The notes under the pieces: generated by a model
Told to the model about the DNA's origin: nothing
Databases searched by the model: none
Seen by the model: the letters and a program-made list of their open reading frames with translations, nothing else
Made by a program: the position numbers and the translations under genes
Assembly: GCA_024685005.1 (NCBI GenBank)
Contig: JAIKWF010000102.1
Coordinates: 1 to 56,503 of the forward strand
From: Lachnospiraceae bacterium
GTDB taxonomy: Bacteria; Bacillota; Clostridia; Lachnospirales; Lachnospiraceae
Reading direction: 5' to 3'
Length of the DNA stretch: 56,503 nucleotides
Part shown: piece after piece, positions 8,899-16,889 of the stretch
Layout of the letters: every line of letters starts with the position of its first letter
How positions within the stretch are numbered: the stretch's first letter is position 1

Positions 8899-9342
8899 TT
8901 ACTCTTCTTCCCTGGGCTTTTTGTAGAACATCTTGTATTCCACTTCTCCCAGATCTTCGTTTATTTCCTCTTCGATCTTGATGAATTTACGGTTTTCGTA
9001 AAATCGTACCGCACCCAGATTATTCTCGAATACATGCAGCTCCATCACATCGTAGAAATCGGACAGATAGGCAAGGAGCCTGGTACCGATCCCCATTCCC
9101 CGGTAATCCTTGTCTACGAAAAGTCCGTTGATGTAGCCTTCATCCACGCCTACAAACCCCACAACCTTGCCGTCGATCTCATAAACGTAAACCTCAGCCC
9201 GCGGGATCAGGCGGGATACGTAACCGAAGTTCCGGTCCCAGTATTCCGTGGGAATAAAATCATGCGCTTCCAGATTCCCGTCGTACCAGATCCGCATAAC
9301 TTTTTTCAGATCCGGTTCATAATATTTTCTGATGATATCCAT
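8899..9342 (-). CDS. GNAT-family N-acetyltransferase
   Basis: A 147-residue Gcn5-related acetyltransferase. The acetyl-CoA-binding signature is GLFVDKDYRGMGIGTRLL (Q/R-x-x-G-x-G/A form), preceded by the beta-strand EIDGKVVGFVGV and followed by VMELHVFENNLGAVRFYENRKF, the usual motif B region. The acceptor cannot be read from sequence; YjaB/YhhY-like amino-acid or small-molecule acetylation is one option. It is a single gene on the minus strand, convergent with metY. The tail PREEE is highly charged. Confidence 0.88.
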   Translation of the reverse strand: MDIIRKYYEPDLKKVMRIWYDGNLEAHDFIPTEYWDRNFGYVSRLIPRAEVYVYEIDGKVVGFVGVDEGYINGLFVDKDYRGMGIGTRLLAYLSDFYDVMELHVFENNLGAVRFYENRKFIKIEEEINEDLGEVEYKMFYKKPREEE

Positions 9343-9427
9343 ATAAGCCCCTCACAGCCATTTTCTATACTTCTTCCAATATATCACATACAGGGGGAAA
9401 GTCAAAAGAAAAATCCCTGTTTTCGCT

Positions 9428-9454
9428 CAAGAAATCCGCCGGTTGTGACGAAAT
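9428..9454 (+). promoter_or_regulatory. Candidate sigma-28 (SigD) promoter for the flagellar operon
   Basis: CAAG (9428-9431), a 15-bp spacer and GACGAAAT (9447-9454) have the same geometry as the much better TAAG-N15-GCCGATAT at 29842-29868. The -10 matches 6 of 8 consensus positions. Support comes mainly from position: 55 bp before a gene co-directional with flagellin and a FliS-like gene. Confidence 0.5.
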
Positions 9455-9508
9455 ATAAGATGAATCTTTCAGCTTCAAAAAAGAACGGTTTCGGAAAGGA
9501 TAGCCTCT

Positions 9509-12500
9509 ATGAAGATCGATATGGAAGCGATACAGAAAAACAAAGCGGAAGAAACCAAGGGCCCGGGATATGCCACCATGCAGACGCAAAAAACCGCTAA
9601 GGCAGAAACGACAGGCGCCGGCCGGGGTATTTTTGTGGATTTTTCCGGACAAAACGCAGGCATCGGAGCCTACGGAAGGGAAAAAGAAGACTTTGCAGAT
9701 CAGCTGGAAAAAGCTGCGCAGACAGACGCATCCCTGACCCAGGACTATATGCTGGTATGTGCCAATACCATGTCTGCGGAGGATTATCAGAAGATGACCC
9801 GGGAAGGAGTGAAGCCGGGAAAGATCGAGCCGGCAGAATCCGTAACCATTATGGATCACATCAAGGAAGTTATGGCCCGTTCGGGAACGGTGATCGAAGG
9901 CTTTAATGCAGAAGGGAATCTGGATCCTGAAAAGTTAGCAGAGCTTACCGGCTCTGCGGCAGATGCCGCAAGGATCACCCGGGCTCTGGAAAAAAGAGAC
10001 CTTCCCGTAGAGGAGCAGACCGTAAAGGATATGGCAGAGCAACTGGCATCTTTGGACCGGATCGATGCCATGACCGACGGAATGAAGCAGTATCTTTTGG
10101 AAAATAAAATGGCCCCCACACCGGATAATCTGTATCTGGCAAGATTCTCCGCAACCGGCCAAATGGCAGGCGGTGGCGGCTACTTTGCCGATGATCTTGC
10201 GGGTTATGTGGGAAAAAATGCCGGAGAAAACGAAATAGAAGCACTTGGATCTCAGGCGGATAAAGTCATAGAAGAAGCGGGACTGACCGTGGATGAGGAC
10301 AGTAGAAACCTTTGCGCATTCCTGCTTCGGGGGGATCTTACCCTGACACCGGAGAACATCCTCTCTCTGCAAAATCTGGAAAAGATCACCTTCCCGCCGG
10401 ATCACGAAAAAGTGATCGAATATATGGCAGATGCCGTTGCCCAGGGAAAGCAGGCAAAGGATGCGGACCTTTCCGGCACAGGCACCTATTCCGAAGCAGC
10501 TCGGATCAAAGAGGAAGTGGAAGCTGTTTCGGAGGAAGCCCTTGAAAGTGTGCTTTCCTCCGGCGCGTCCTTTACCATCCGCTCCCTTTCCTATGCCCAA
10601 AGGCAGATTGAGCTATCGAATTATAAGGTAGCATCCGGAAATCAGATCCGGGAAAGCGAAGCCTTTGCACAGGCGCAAAATGTTCTTTCGAGAGTGCGCC
10701 TCTCCATGAGCATTTCCGCAAACAGAAGATTGCTGGAGCTGGGATACTCCATCGAAGATATGGAACTGCCGCTTCTGGCAGAGGATCTGGAAAGCATGGA
10801 GCAGACCGCAGACAGAACCTGGAATCTTGCGCCGGCTGATCCGGAGCAGGCAGCACTGTTAACCGAGACTATGACAAAGCGGGAGGAGCTTTTTTCCATG
10901 CCCGCAGCACTGCTGGGCGGCATCAAGGATGATTTTGGTAAGCTGAGCCTTACCGGCATTCACGAAATGGGCAAACCGCTGCAGGAGACATTAAAGAAAG
11001 CGGGAGAAAGTTACGAAACACTGATGACACAGCCCAGAGCGGATCTGGGAGATAAGATCACCGATGCTTTTTCCAACATAGACGAGCTGCTGAAGGCACA
11101 GGGACTTCCCGAAACGGAGGATAACCGCAGGGCAGTCAGGATCCTGGCTTATAACAAAATGGAAGTCAATACGGAAAATGTGGAAGCCGTCAGACTGGCA
11201 GATTCCACCGTAACGGGACTTTTGAAAAAAATGAACCCCGCAGCAACCCTGCAGATGATCAGGGACGGAGTTAACCCGCTGGAAGAGAGCGTGGAAGAAC
11301 TGGATGCATATTTTGAAAGACAGGAGCTGACCGTAGAAGAAACGGGAGAGCAGATGGGAAGATTTTTATACCATCTGGAGCAGACCGGAGGCATTTCCAA
11401 AGAAGAGAAGGATGCCTTTATCGGAATCTACAGACTGCTCCATCAGATCAAAAAAGGTGATGGAAGAGCCATCGGAGCCGTGGTGGGAAGTAAGAGTGAG
11501 CTAACTATGTCCAACCTGCTTACTGCTGCCAGAACCATAAACAGCGGCGGTATTGAAGCGACGGTAGATGACAGCTTCGGCGGCATGAACGGCTCTTTGG
11601 AAAACAGCATTTCCGAGCAGATTTTTGGCTATTATCAGAAAAAAGCAGCGGAGCTGACAAAGAATGTTACGCCGCAGTTTTTATCCGAAATGGGAGAGGA
11701 CCTGTCCTATACATTAGATGAACTGTTTGATGCGCAGGTCATCGAAGAGACCAAAACCGCGGAAGAATATGCCAAAGAAATGGCTTCTGAGATGCGAAGC
11801 GCCTATAAAGCACCGGAGGATGCCATATCCCTGCTGCTGGAAAGCGGACTGACGGCAAGTGCAGACAATCTGCAGGCAGCAGAAAAAATGATCCATTCCC
11901 GGGGAGAAGCGTTCCGAATGCTCCGAAAACTGTCCGGAGAAAGAAACCGGAAAGAAGAGGATACGGCTGAAGATCTGCTGGACGAGATGCTGGCACTGCC
12001 CCTGAGCCATATGGAAGATGCAAAGGATCTGCAAAGTGCCTACGATTCCTTTACCGGTCAGGCCGGAAGACTTTTGGAAGAGAGCATGATGGCAGGAGAA
12101 GGCAGCAGATTGGACATCAAAGCCATGACCCTTTGCAGCAAACAGCTTTCCCTGATGAACAGCATGAGCAAAAAAGAAAGCTACGAGATACCTGCAGTCA
12201 TCGACGGACAGCTGACAGCGGTTTCCGTAAGCTTCCAAAAGGGAGACGCCGCAAAAGCGGGAGCACAGATACGGATTGAGCTTTCCGAAAAGCGCCTGAT
12301 CCAGGTGTCCTTCCGGATCAAAGATGATGTATTATCCGGTATCATCGGAACCAATGACAAAGACCTTTCCGAAAGCCTGCGGGATAAAACGGAAGAATTT
12401 AAGGGAAAATATCTTGCGAAAACAGGGAAACGGTCCGATATTAGTATTATATACAGTGAAAATCTGACTCCGGGCATAGAACCGGCCCGAGGAGGATCGG

Positions 12501-12568
12501 AAGGCAGCCCGAAGGAACTGTACAGCGCATCGGGACTTTTGATCGAATCTCTCAGAAGCATAAACTGA
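9509..12568 (+). CDS. Large repeat protein of the flagellin operon, FliK-like C-terminal domain (DUF6240-like)
   Basis: A 1019-residue, mostly helical, acidic protein without signal peptide or membrane helix. The body consists of divergent repeats of a pattern like 'GL-x5-DN-x2-A-x4-L...TPEN', for example near residues 193, 263, 530 and 770. I associate this with the Clostridia family DUF6240, from memory. The last ~130 residues (from AVIDGQLTAVSVSFQ) switch to a beta-rich stretch ending in a helix and a strand, resembling the C-terminal domain of the hook-length protein FliK. It is first in an operon with a flagellin (42-bp gap) and FliS-like gene behind a candidate sigma-28 promoter, so a flagellar assembly or secreted role is likely. 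Ribosome site GGAAAGGA precedes the ATG. Confidence 0.7.
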   Translation: MKIDMEAIQKNKAEETKGPGYATMQTQKTAKAETTGAGRGIFVDFSGQNAGIGAYGREKEDFADQLEKAAQTDASLTQDYMLVCANTMSAEDYQKMTREGVKPGKIEPAESVTIMDHIKEVMARSGTVIEGFNAEGNLDPEKLAELTGSAADAARITRALEKRDLPVEEQTVKDMAEQLASLDRIDAMTDGMKQYLLENKMAPTPDNLYLARFSATGQMAGGGGYFADDLAGYVGKNAGENEIEALGSQADKVIEEAGLTVDEDSRNLCAFLLRGDLTLTPENILSLQNLEKITFPPDHEKVIEYMADAVAQGKQAKDADLSGTGTYSEAARIKEEVEAVSEEALESVLSSGASFTIRSLSYAQRQIELSNYKVASGNQIRESEAFAQAQNVLSRVRLSMSISANRRLLELGYSIEDMELPLLAEDLESMEQTADRTWNLAPADPEQAALLTETMTKREELFSMPAALLGGIKDDFGKLSLTGIHEMGKPLQETLKKAGESYETLMTQPRADLGDKITDAFSNIDELLKAQGLPETEDNRRAVRILAYNKMEVNTENVEAVRLADSTVTGLLKKMNPAATLQMIRDGVNPLEESVEELDAYFERQELTVEETGEQMGRFLYHLEQTGGISKEEKDAFIGIYRLLHQIKKGDGRAIGAVVGSKSELTMSNLLTAARTINSGGIEATVDDSFGGMNGSLENSISEQIFGYYQKKAAELTKNVTPQFLSEMGEDLSYTLDELFDAQVIEETKTAEEYAKEMASEMRSAYKAPEDAISLLLESGLTASADNLQAAEKMIHSRGEAFRMLRKLSGERNRKEEDTAEDLLDEMLALPLSHMEDAKDLQSAYDSFTGQAGRLLEESMMAGEGSRLDIKAMTLCSKQLSLMNSMSKKESYEIPAVIDGQLTAVSVSFQKGDAAKAGAQIRIELSEKRLIQVSFRIKDDVLSGIIGTNDKDLSESLRDKTEEFKGKYLAKTGKRSDISIIYSENLTPGIEPARGGSEGSPKELYSASGLLIESLRSIN

Positions 12569-12610
12569 TACAACACCGGTTTTGCAGCAAAGACAGGAAA
12601 GGATGATCAT

Positions 12611-13741
12611 ATGAGAATCAGATACAATGAATCCGCAGTTATCGCAAACGCAGCACTTTCCCAGACAGAAAGTAAATTCAATGTTTCTTCCGAAAGGCTT
12701 ACCACGGGATATAAGGTAAATCACGCCAGAGAGAATCCCTCCGGTATTGCTATCGGAAAAAGAATGAGTGCCCAGATCAAGGGCCTGGGAGAAGCCAGAC
12801 AGAATGCCAGCAATGCAATATCCGTAGTAAATACGGCAGAAGGTGCTATGACGGAGATCCAGTCCATGGTACAGAGACTGAATGAGCTTGCGGTATCGGC
12901 AGCCACCGGCGTAAAGACCGATGAAGACAGAGTGGCTCTTCAGGCAGAGGTATCCCAGCTGAAAAGCGAGATCGAGAGAATGGCCAATGAAACCGAATTC
13001 AACGGCAAAAAGCTTCTGAACGGCGACTGTGATCTGAAGGCCTATGCAGATCAAAAAGGCGTATATGTGAAATACTATTCCGACGAAGTGCCTGTGGGCA
13101 AATATTCCCTGCAGATCAATTCTCTTCCTACGGATGCAGACGGCAACCTGGATCTTACAGACGGATGCGTCAGCCTTCTTGCTGCTGATCCCACCGACGA
13201 TTATGCACAGGATTTCCCGCAGGGAGCAAAGATTTCCTATAGCGGCAATAAAGTGACCATCAAAGGATCCAATGAGTTTGAGATCAATTTTACCCTGGAT
13301 AAAGATACGGCAACCACAGGTCAGGTGAATCTGGATATGACCGGAATGGGCGCCATGAGAATTCAGATCGGCTCCAACGAAGGACAGGTGCTGCCCATCC
13401 GCATCATGGAGGTATCACTGGACTCCATGTCCCTTACGGACATCGATGTAAGTACCCAGGAGGGTGCCAGCCGCGCCATCGAACTGACCAAACAGGCAAA
13501 TGCTTACATCTCCACCGTAAGAGCCAGGATCGGAGCGTATGAGAACAGACTTGAGCACACCGAGAGCATCACGGATGTGACCATTGAAAAGATGACAGGA
13601 GCTTTCTCCAGACTGCTTGATACGGATATGGCAGAAGAAATGACAGAGTACAGCAACCAGCAGGTACTCAACCAGGCCGGCATCTCCATCCTCACGCAGG
13701 CCAACCAAAGACCTAGTGAGATGCTACAACTTCTACAATGA
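12611..13741 (+). CDS. Divergent flagellin (minor/paralogous)
   Basis: A 376-residue flagellin. The D0/D1 N-terminal helices (LSQTESKFNVSSERLTTGYK, NPSGIAIGKRMSAQIKGL, AISVVNTAEGAMTEIQSMV) and C-terminal helices (RARIGAYENRLEHT, LLDTDMAEEMTEYSNQQVL, QAGISILTQANQRPSEMLQLLQ) are complete, with a variable domain of about 130 residues between. The extreme N-terminus (MRIRYNESAVIANAAL) differs from the usual MVINHN start seen in the second flagellin at 29919, so this is a distinct subtype, perhaps a minor or junction-type filament subunit. AGGAAAGGA lies 8 bases before the ATG. It sits between the large repeat protein and the FliS-like gene. Confidence 0.92.
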   Translation: MRIRYNESAVIANAALSQTESKFNVSSERLTTGYKVNHARENPSGIAIGKRMSAQIKGLGEARQNASNAISVVNTAEGAMTEIQSMVQRLNELAVSAATGVKTDEDRVALQAEVSQLKSEIERMANETEFNGKKLLNGDCDLKAYADQKGVYVKYYSDEVPVGKYSLQINSLPTDADGNLDLTDGCVSLLAADPTDDYAQDFPQGAKISYSGNKVTIKGSNEFEINFTLDKDTATTGQVNLDMTGMGAMRIQIGSNEGQVLPIRIMEVSLDSMSLTDIDVSTQEGASRAIELTKQANAYISTVRARIGAYENRLEHTESITDVTIEKMTGAFSRLLDTDMAEEMTEYSNQQVLNQAGISILTQANQRPSEMLQLLQ

Positions 13742-13747
13742 TACTAG

Positions 13748-13939
13748 ACCGCCAAAGTCAAGGGCTTTCCATGCTTGCATGAGAAAGTACTTGACCTTGG
13801 CGGTTGAACAAAGATGAGGAAAAAAGCCCGAAGGGCGATTTCCGAATCTTTGCAGGATTGCGGGAGTTTCGAAGAAACGGAGCAATCCGTGGTATCATTA
13901 CTGTATAAATGCAGCCAAGCGAACAAAGATGAGGAAAAA
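13748..13939 (+). promoter_or_regulatory. Structured intergenic RNA region between flagellin and the FliS-like gene
   Basis: Three hairpins follow each other: 13748-13762 with 13790-13804 (15 bp, one mismatch, an inner CTTTC/GAAAG stem and an ATGC-TT-GCAT tip), 13826-13836 (GCCC-GAA-GGGC), and 13855-13861 with 13882-13888 (GGATTGC/GCAATCC enclosing GTTTC-GAA-GAAAC). None has a good T tract. A 19-bp exact direct repeat (13806-13824 and 13921-13939, beginning GAACAAAGATGAGG) brackets the second and third hairpins. The region may control message stability or translation of the downstream chaperone. Confidence 0.45.
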
Positions 13940-13969
13940 CCCATAAATCACAAGGGAAAGGAGACCACC

Positions 13970-14446
13970 ATGACAGATGAAAAAAAACAGGAGTACACCA
14001 GGCGGATCACCCAGGCAAATGCAAGCAAACTCGTTGTGATCCTGTATGAACTGTTTTTCGACTTTTCCGATGAGGCACTGGAAGCCCTTGCGAAAAAGGA
14101 CATTCCAACCTTTTCCATGCAGCTGGATAAGGCGCAGGAAGCCCTCAATCAGCTGATCGGATCCTTACAGGAAGAAAATGATCTGGCAGACAGCATCTAT
14201 CGTGTTTATCTGTATGTCAGTGCCAGAATGGGACTGATCCGGGCAAATCATGATCCGGAGCTTTTGAGCGATCCCCTTCGCCTTATGAAATCTCTGTTTG
14301 AGACCTACAGCAAAGACAGCGAAAATGATACAAGCGGTCCGGTTATGGACAACAGCCAGAAAGTATATGCAGGCCTGACCTACGGAAAGGAAGCCCTGAC
14401 AGAAAGCATGGACGAAGGAGCGGGCAACAGGGGATTCTTCGCCTGA
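13970..14446 (+). CDS. fliS: FliS-like flagellin export chaperone
   Basis: A 158-residue helical protein whose opening, EYTRRITQANASKLVVILYELFFDFSDEALEAL, follows the FliS pattern (helix, then 'LT/LVxxLYxGxxxF', then helix). The five-helix core ends near residue 125 and an additional tail with Gly/Phe follows. FliS caps the flagellin C-terminal D0 helix in the cytoplasm until export; its place right after a flagellin fits. The start with AAGGGAAAGGAG upstream is preferred over the in-frame ATG at 13814, which lies inside the structured intergenic region and has no ribosome site. The gene ends just before the first copy of the flanking repeat. Confidence 0.8.
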   Translation: MTDEKKQEYTRRITQANASKLVVILYELFFDFSDEALEALAKKDIPTFSMQLDKAQEALNQLIGSLQEENDLADSIYRVYLYVSARMGLIRANHDPELLSDPLRLMKSLFETYSKDSENDTSGPVMDNSQKVYAGLTYGKEALTESMDEGAGNRGFFA

Positions 14447-14456
14447 GAAAAGAATT

Positions 14457-14553
14457 CGCATATATGTAGAGATGCAGAGCGCCTCAAAAATTTTTGACAT
14501 GTAAAAATCTCCCGTTTATGGGCCTTGGAACGGTCCGAAGCGGGAGATTTTTT
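14457..14553 (+). repeat. Copy A of ~100-bp direct repeat flanking the AAA ATPase gene
   Basis: This segment and 16065-16159 are near-identical; 47 bp (14481-14527 and 16089-16135) are exact. Each copy starts CGCATATATGTAGAGA, carries a 14-bp palindrome (TCAAAAATTTTTGA, 14484-14497) and ends in a terminator hairpin. The two copies are in direct orientation about 1.6 kb apart and bracket the ATPase gene exactly. Confidence 0.9.
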
Positions 14554-14556
14554 ATT
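14504..14556 (+). terminator. Intrinsic terminator after the FliS-like gene (inside repeat copy A)
   Basis: AAAATCTCCCG (14504-14514) pairs with CGGGAGATTTT (14541-14551), 11 bp, with a 26-nt loop that has some internal GGCC/GGTCC pairing, followed by TTATTT. Confidence 0.85.
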
Positions 14557-14573
14557 TGGCATGCATGTTAAGC

Positions 14574-14660
14574 GTGTTGTAAAAAACTGCTCCAAAGCAT
14601 GGTTTATGTGTTGTAAAAAACTGCTCCAAAGCGTGATTTGTGTGTTGTAAAAAACTGCTC
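14574..14660 (+). repeat. Three direct repeats with 34-bp period upstream of the AAA ATPase gene
   Basis: GTGTTGTAAAAAACTGCTC occurs at 14574, 14608 and 14642, exactly 34 bp apart; copies 1 and 2 share a further CAAAGC. The spacing of about three helical turns puts all copies on the same DNA face. The third copy contains the -35 box of the ATPase promoter, so the array is probably a set of operator sites. Confidence 0.9.
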
Positions 14661-14673
14661 GTAATGCTATTAT
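14645..14673 (+). promoter_or_regulatory. Promoter of the AAA ATPase gene
   Basis: TTGTAA (14645-14650), a 17-bp spacer and TATTAT (14668-14673). The -35 lies in the third 34-bp repeat. AGGAGG and the ATG at 14696 follow within 25 bp, so the leader is very short. Confidence 0.7.
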
Positions 14674-14695
14674 AGGTGCAAAAGGAGGCAGTTTT

Positions 14696-16042
14696 ATGTT
14701 CAAAAGAAAGGTTTATGACGCTCTGACAGAGTGGAAGGAGAAATATTCCGAGAATTATGCTGCCATGCTGGAAGGTGCGCGGCGTGTCGGTAAGTCAACC
14801 GTTGCAGAGGAATTTGCCAGGAACAATTTTCGGTCTTATATAAAAGTCGATTTCGCAAACGTTAAACAGGAGATACTGGAAGTTTTTGATGATATAGCAT
14901 CTCTGGATGTGTTCTTTTTAAGACTTCAGACTGTAATAGGGGTAACGTTGTATCAGGGAGAATCTGTCATCATATTTGACGAAATTCAGAAAGCTCCGCG
15001 TGTCAGACAGGCAATCAAATATCTTGTGGCGGATGGACGTTACAGCTACATTGAGACAGGTTCTTTGATAAGCATTAAAAAGAATGTGAAAGATATTGTG
15101 ATACCGTCTGAAGAGCATTTTATTCAAGTATACCCAATGGACTATGAAGAATTTTTATGGGCAACGGGAAACGATACTTACAATGTGCTTCGACAGTTGT
15201 ATCAGACGAACAAGCCTGTCGGTGATAGTCTTAACAGAAAGCTTATGCGGGATTTCCGGATCTATATGGCTGTAGGAGGAATGCCCCAGGCTGTAGAAGC
15301 GTATGTCAATGGCAAGAATTTTGAAGAGATTGACAAGGTAAAACGAACGATATTGAAGCTTTATGAAGAGGATTTTTATAAGATAGATCCGAGCGGACGC
15401 TTATCAAAGATGTATAGTTCAATTCCAAACCAGCTTGCCGCAAATAAAAAGAGATATGTCATATCCAATGCAACAGGAAAGAGAACGACGAATAAGGATA
15501 AAGAGATCTTTTCAGAACTTCTGGATTCAAAGACGGTGCTGATATCCTATAATGTTACAGATCCGGATGTATCCCTTGGAGTTACTGCTGATGATGAGTC
15601 ATACAAGCTTTATTTGTCGGATACGGGATTATTTACTACGTTGCTTTTTAATTCTGTGGATAAAATACATACAAAGATATACAGTAAGCTTCTTTCAGAT
15701 AAGCTGGATGCCAATCTTGGATATCTTTACGAGAATGCTGCTGCGCAGATGATTGCCGCGGGAGGAAACAGGCTTTTTTACCATACATGGAAAAAGGAAG
15801 ATGATGTCCATTTTTATGAGGTCGATTTTTTGATAGCATCTAATGCTAAGATCGTACCAATGGAAATCAAATCGTCCAATGTAAATACACATAAATCCAT
15901 ATCCGCCTTTTGCAAAAAGTATTCTAAGAAAGTGAACAGGGAATACCTTTTTTCACAGAAAGATGTTGGGCATATGAAGCAGCTGATCTATAAACCGATC
16001 TATATGTTGCCGTATGTTTTAGAAGAATTGTCCGGTCAATAA
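14696..16042 (+). CDS. AAA ATPase with C-terminal DUF4143/nuclease-like domain
   Basis: A 448-residue member of the widespread bacterial 'ATP-binding protein, DUF4143' family. Walker A is G27-ARRVGKST, Walker B is VIIFDEIQ, with sensor-like ETGSLIS and the family motif YPMDYEEFLWA. The C-terminal domain holds a PD-(D/E)XK-like arrangement (YEVDFLIASNAKIVPMEIKSS). The cellular role of the family is not established; toxin-antitoxin-like or defence roles have been suggested. The gene is visibly richer in A/T codons (ATA, AAA, TAT) than its neighbours, is flanked by the ~100-bp direct repeats and has its own repeat-associated promoter. It splits the flagellar and Tad regions and looks acquired. 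Confidence 0.9.
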   Translation: MFKRKVYDALTEWKEKYSENYAAMLEGARRVGKSTVAEEFARNNFRSYIKVDFANVKQEILEVFDDIASLDVFFLRLQTVIGVTLYQGESVIIFDEIQKAPRVRQAIKYLVADGRYSYIETGSLISIKKNVKDIVIPSEEHFIQVYPMDYEEFLWATGNDTYNVLRQLYQTNKPVGDSLNRKLMRDFRIYMAVGGMPQAVEAYVNGKNFEEIDKVKRTILKLYEEDFYKIDPSGRLSKMYSSIPNQLAANKKRYVISNATGKRTTNKDKEIFSELLDSKTVLISYNVTDPDVSLGVTADDESYKLYLSDTGLFTTLLFNSVDKIHTKIYSKLLSDKLDANLGYLYENAAAQMIAAGGNRLFYHTWKKEDDVHFYEVDFLIASNAKIVPMEIKSSNVNTHKSISAFCKKYSKKVNREYLFSQKDVGHMKQLIYKPIYMLPYVLEELSGQ

Positions 16043-16064
16043 TGAGATTTGAGACAGGAAACCC

Positions 16065-16159
16065 CGCATATATGTAGAGACACTGAGTGCCTCAAAAATT
16101 TTTGACATGTAAAAATCTCCCGTTTATGGGCCTTGAAAGGGTTTGGAACGGGAGATTTT
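16065..16159 (+). repeat. Copy B of the ~100-bp direct repeat flanking the AAA ATPase gene
   Basis: Second copy of the element at 14457-14553, same orientation, with a 47-bp exact core at 16089-16135 and the same palindrome at 16092-16105. The hairpin arms are conserved while the loop differs, which suggests the stem is under selection. Confidence 0.9.
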
Positions 16160-16165
16160 CTTTGT
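16112..16165 (+). terminator. Intrinsic terminator after the AAA ATPase gene (inside repeat copy B)
   Basis: AAAATCTCCCG (16112-16122) pairs with CGGGAGATTTT (16149-16159), followed by CTTTGTTTTT. Confidence 0.8.
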
Positions 16166-16209
16166 TTTTCGTCATTTTTCACAAAAAGAAAGAATCTTAC
16201 AAAAGCCAC

Positions 16210-16361
16210 TTTACAGGGGCGCAATTTTTTTCTATAATGCGCTTACATCAAATCGACAGGCTATTAATTCAATTATTCTGACAAACATTCAAACATTCAA
16301 TTTCTGATTTGATGAAATTCCAAACAAAACATTTTACAGAGGAAAGGAGGAAAACTGAATA
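16210..16361 (+). promoter_or_regulatory. Promoter and structured leader of the Tad pilus operon
   Basis: TTTACA (16210-16215), a 17-bp spacer and TATAAT (16233-16238) form a near-consensus housekeeping promoter. Transcription from about 16245 gives a leader of roughly 117 nt. Its first bases, CATCAAATC (16246-16254), can pair with GATTTGATG (16306-16314), closing a long AT-rich loop. This region fills most of the 320-bp gap after the ATPase gene; the rest is repeat copy B. Confidence 0.75.
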
Positions 16362-16853
16362 TTGTTGCTTTTGAGCGCGATCCTCTTTGTTGCGACTCTG
16401 TATGACTTTGCCACCTACAAAATCCCCAACAGACTGATTCTACTGGGATGGAGTCTCGGGATCTTACAGATCCTTGCCGGTGGGATGGCAGCAGGCACGG
16501 GGATCCGGAAATTAATGGTATGTATAGTCCTTCGCCTGCTGCTGTCAGTGGGGATGTTGTTTCTTTTGATCCCTCTCTGGAGACTGCATGCATTTGGTGG
16601 AGGGGATGTAAAACTTCTGAGCGTATGTACGCTTCTGGCAGGTTTTGAAAGCAGTATCAACGGCCTGCTCTATGCGCTGTTTATCGGCGCTGCTATTTCT
16701 CTGGCAGGCTTGGCCGTATCAAAGGTTTTTCCGAAGCATTATCAACCCAAAGAACAAAACGGAATGCACAAAATTCATTTTTCGCTGCCTATTTTTCTGG
16801 GAATGATAACGCAGTTTTTTGCGGGGAGCCTTGTGCAGCTGGATTTTTTCTGA
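16362..16853 (+). CDS. A24-family prepilin peptidase (CpaA/TadV-like), first copy
   Basis: A 163-residue membrane aspartyl protease that removes the leader of Flp-type prepilins. The two catalytic aspartates are in TLYDFATYKIPN (near residue 14) and FGGGDVKLL (near residue 80), and several membrane helices span the rest. There is no methyltransferase domain, as usual for TadV/CpaA. The start is a TTG with AAGGAGG eleven bases upstream. First gene of the Tad operon, 36 bp before the CpaE-like gene. Confidence 0.9.
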   Translation: MLLLSAILFVATLYDFATYKIPNRLILLGWSLGILQILAGGMAAGTGIRKLMVCIVLRLLLSVGMLFLLIPLWRLHAFGGGDVKLLSVCTLLAGFESSINGLLYALFIGAAISLAGLAVSKVFPKHYQPKEQNGMHKIHFSLPIFLGMITQFFAGSLVQLDFF

Positions 16854-16889
16854 TCCGGCAAAAGGAACGATTTAACAAGGAGACTGAAC

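Noticed and set aside
13814-13969. In-frame N-terminal extension of the FliS-like gene from the ATG at 13814
   Set aside because: There is no ribosome site, it runs through hairpins and the direct repeat, and the extra residues do not resemble FliS; the ATG at 13970 has AAGGGAAAGGAG.
14574-14660. Possible CRISPR array
   Set aside because: Only three repeats of about 19-25 bp with 9-15 bp spacers that are themselves similar, and no cas genes; the array overlaps a promoter and reads as operator sites.
16075-16200. Small minus-strand open frames over the two ~100-bp repeats (similar peptides AHKREIFTCQKFL)
   Set aside because: The peptide similarity reflects the DNA repeat itself; neither frame has a ribosome site and both run through terminator stems.
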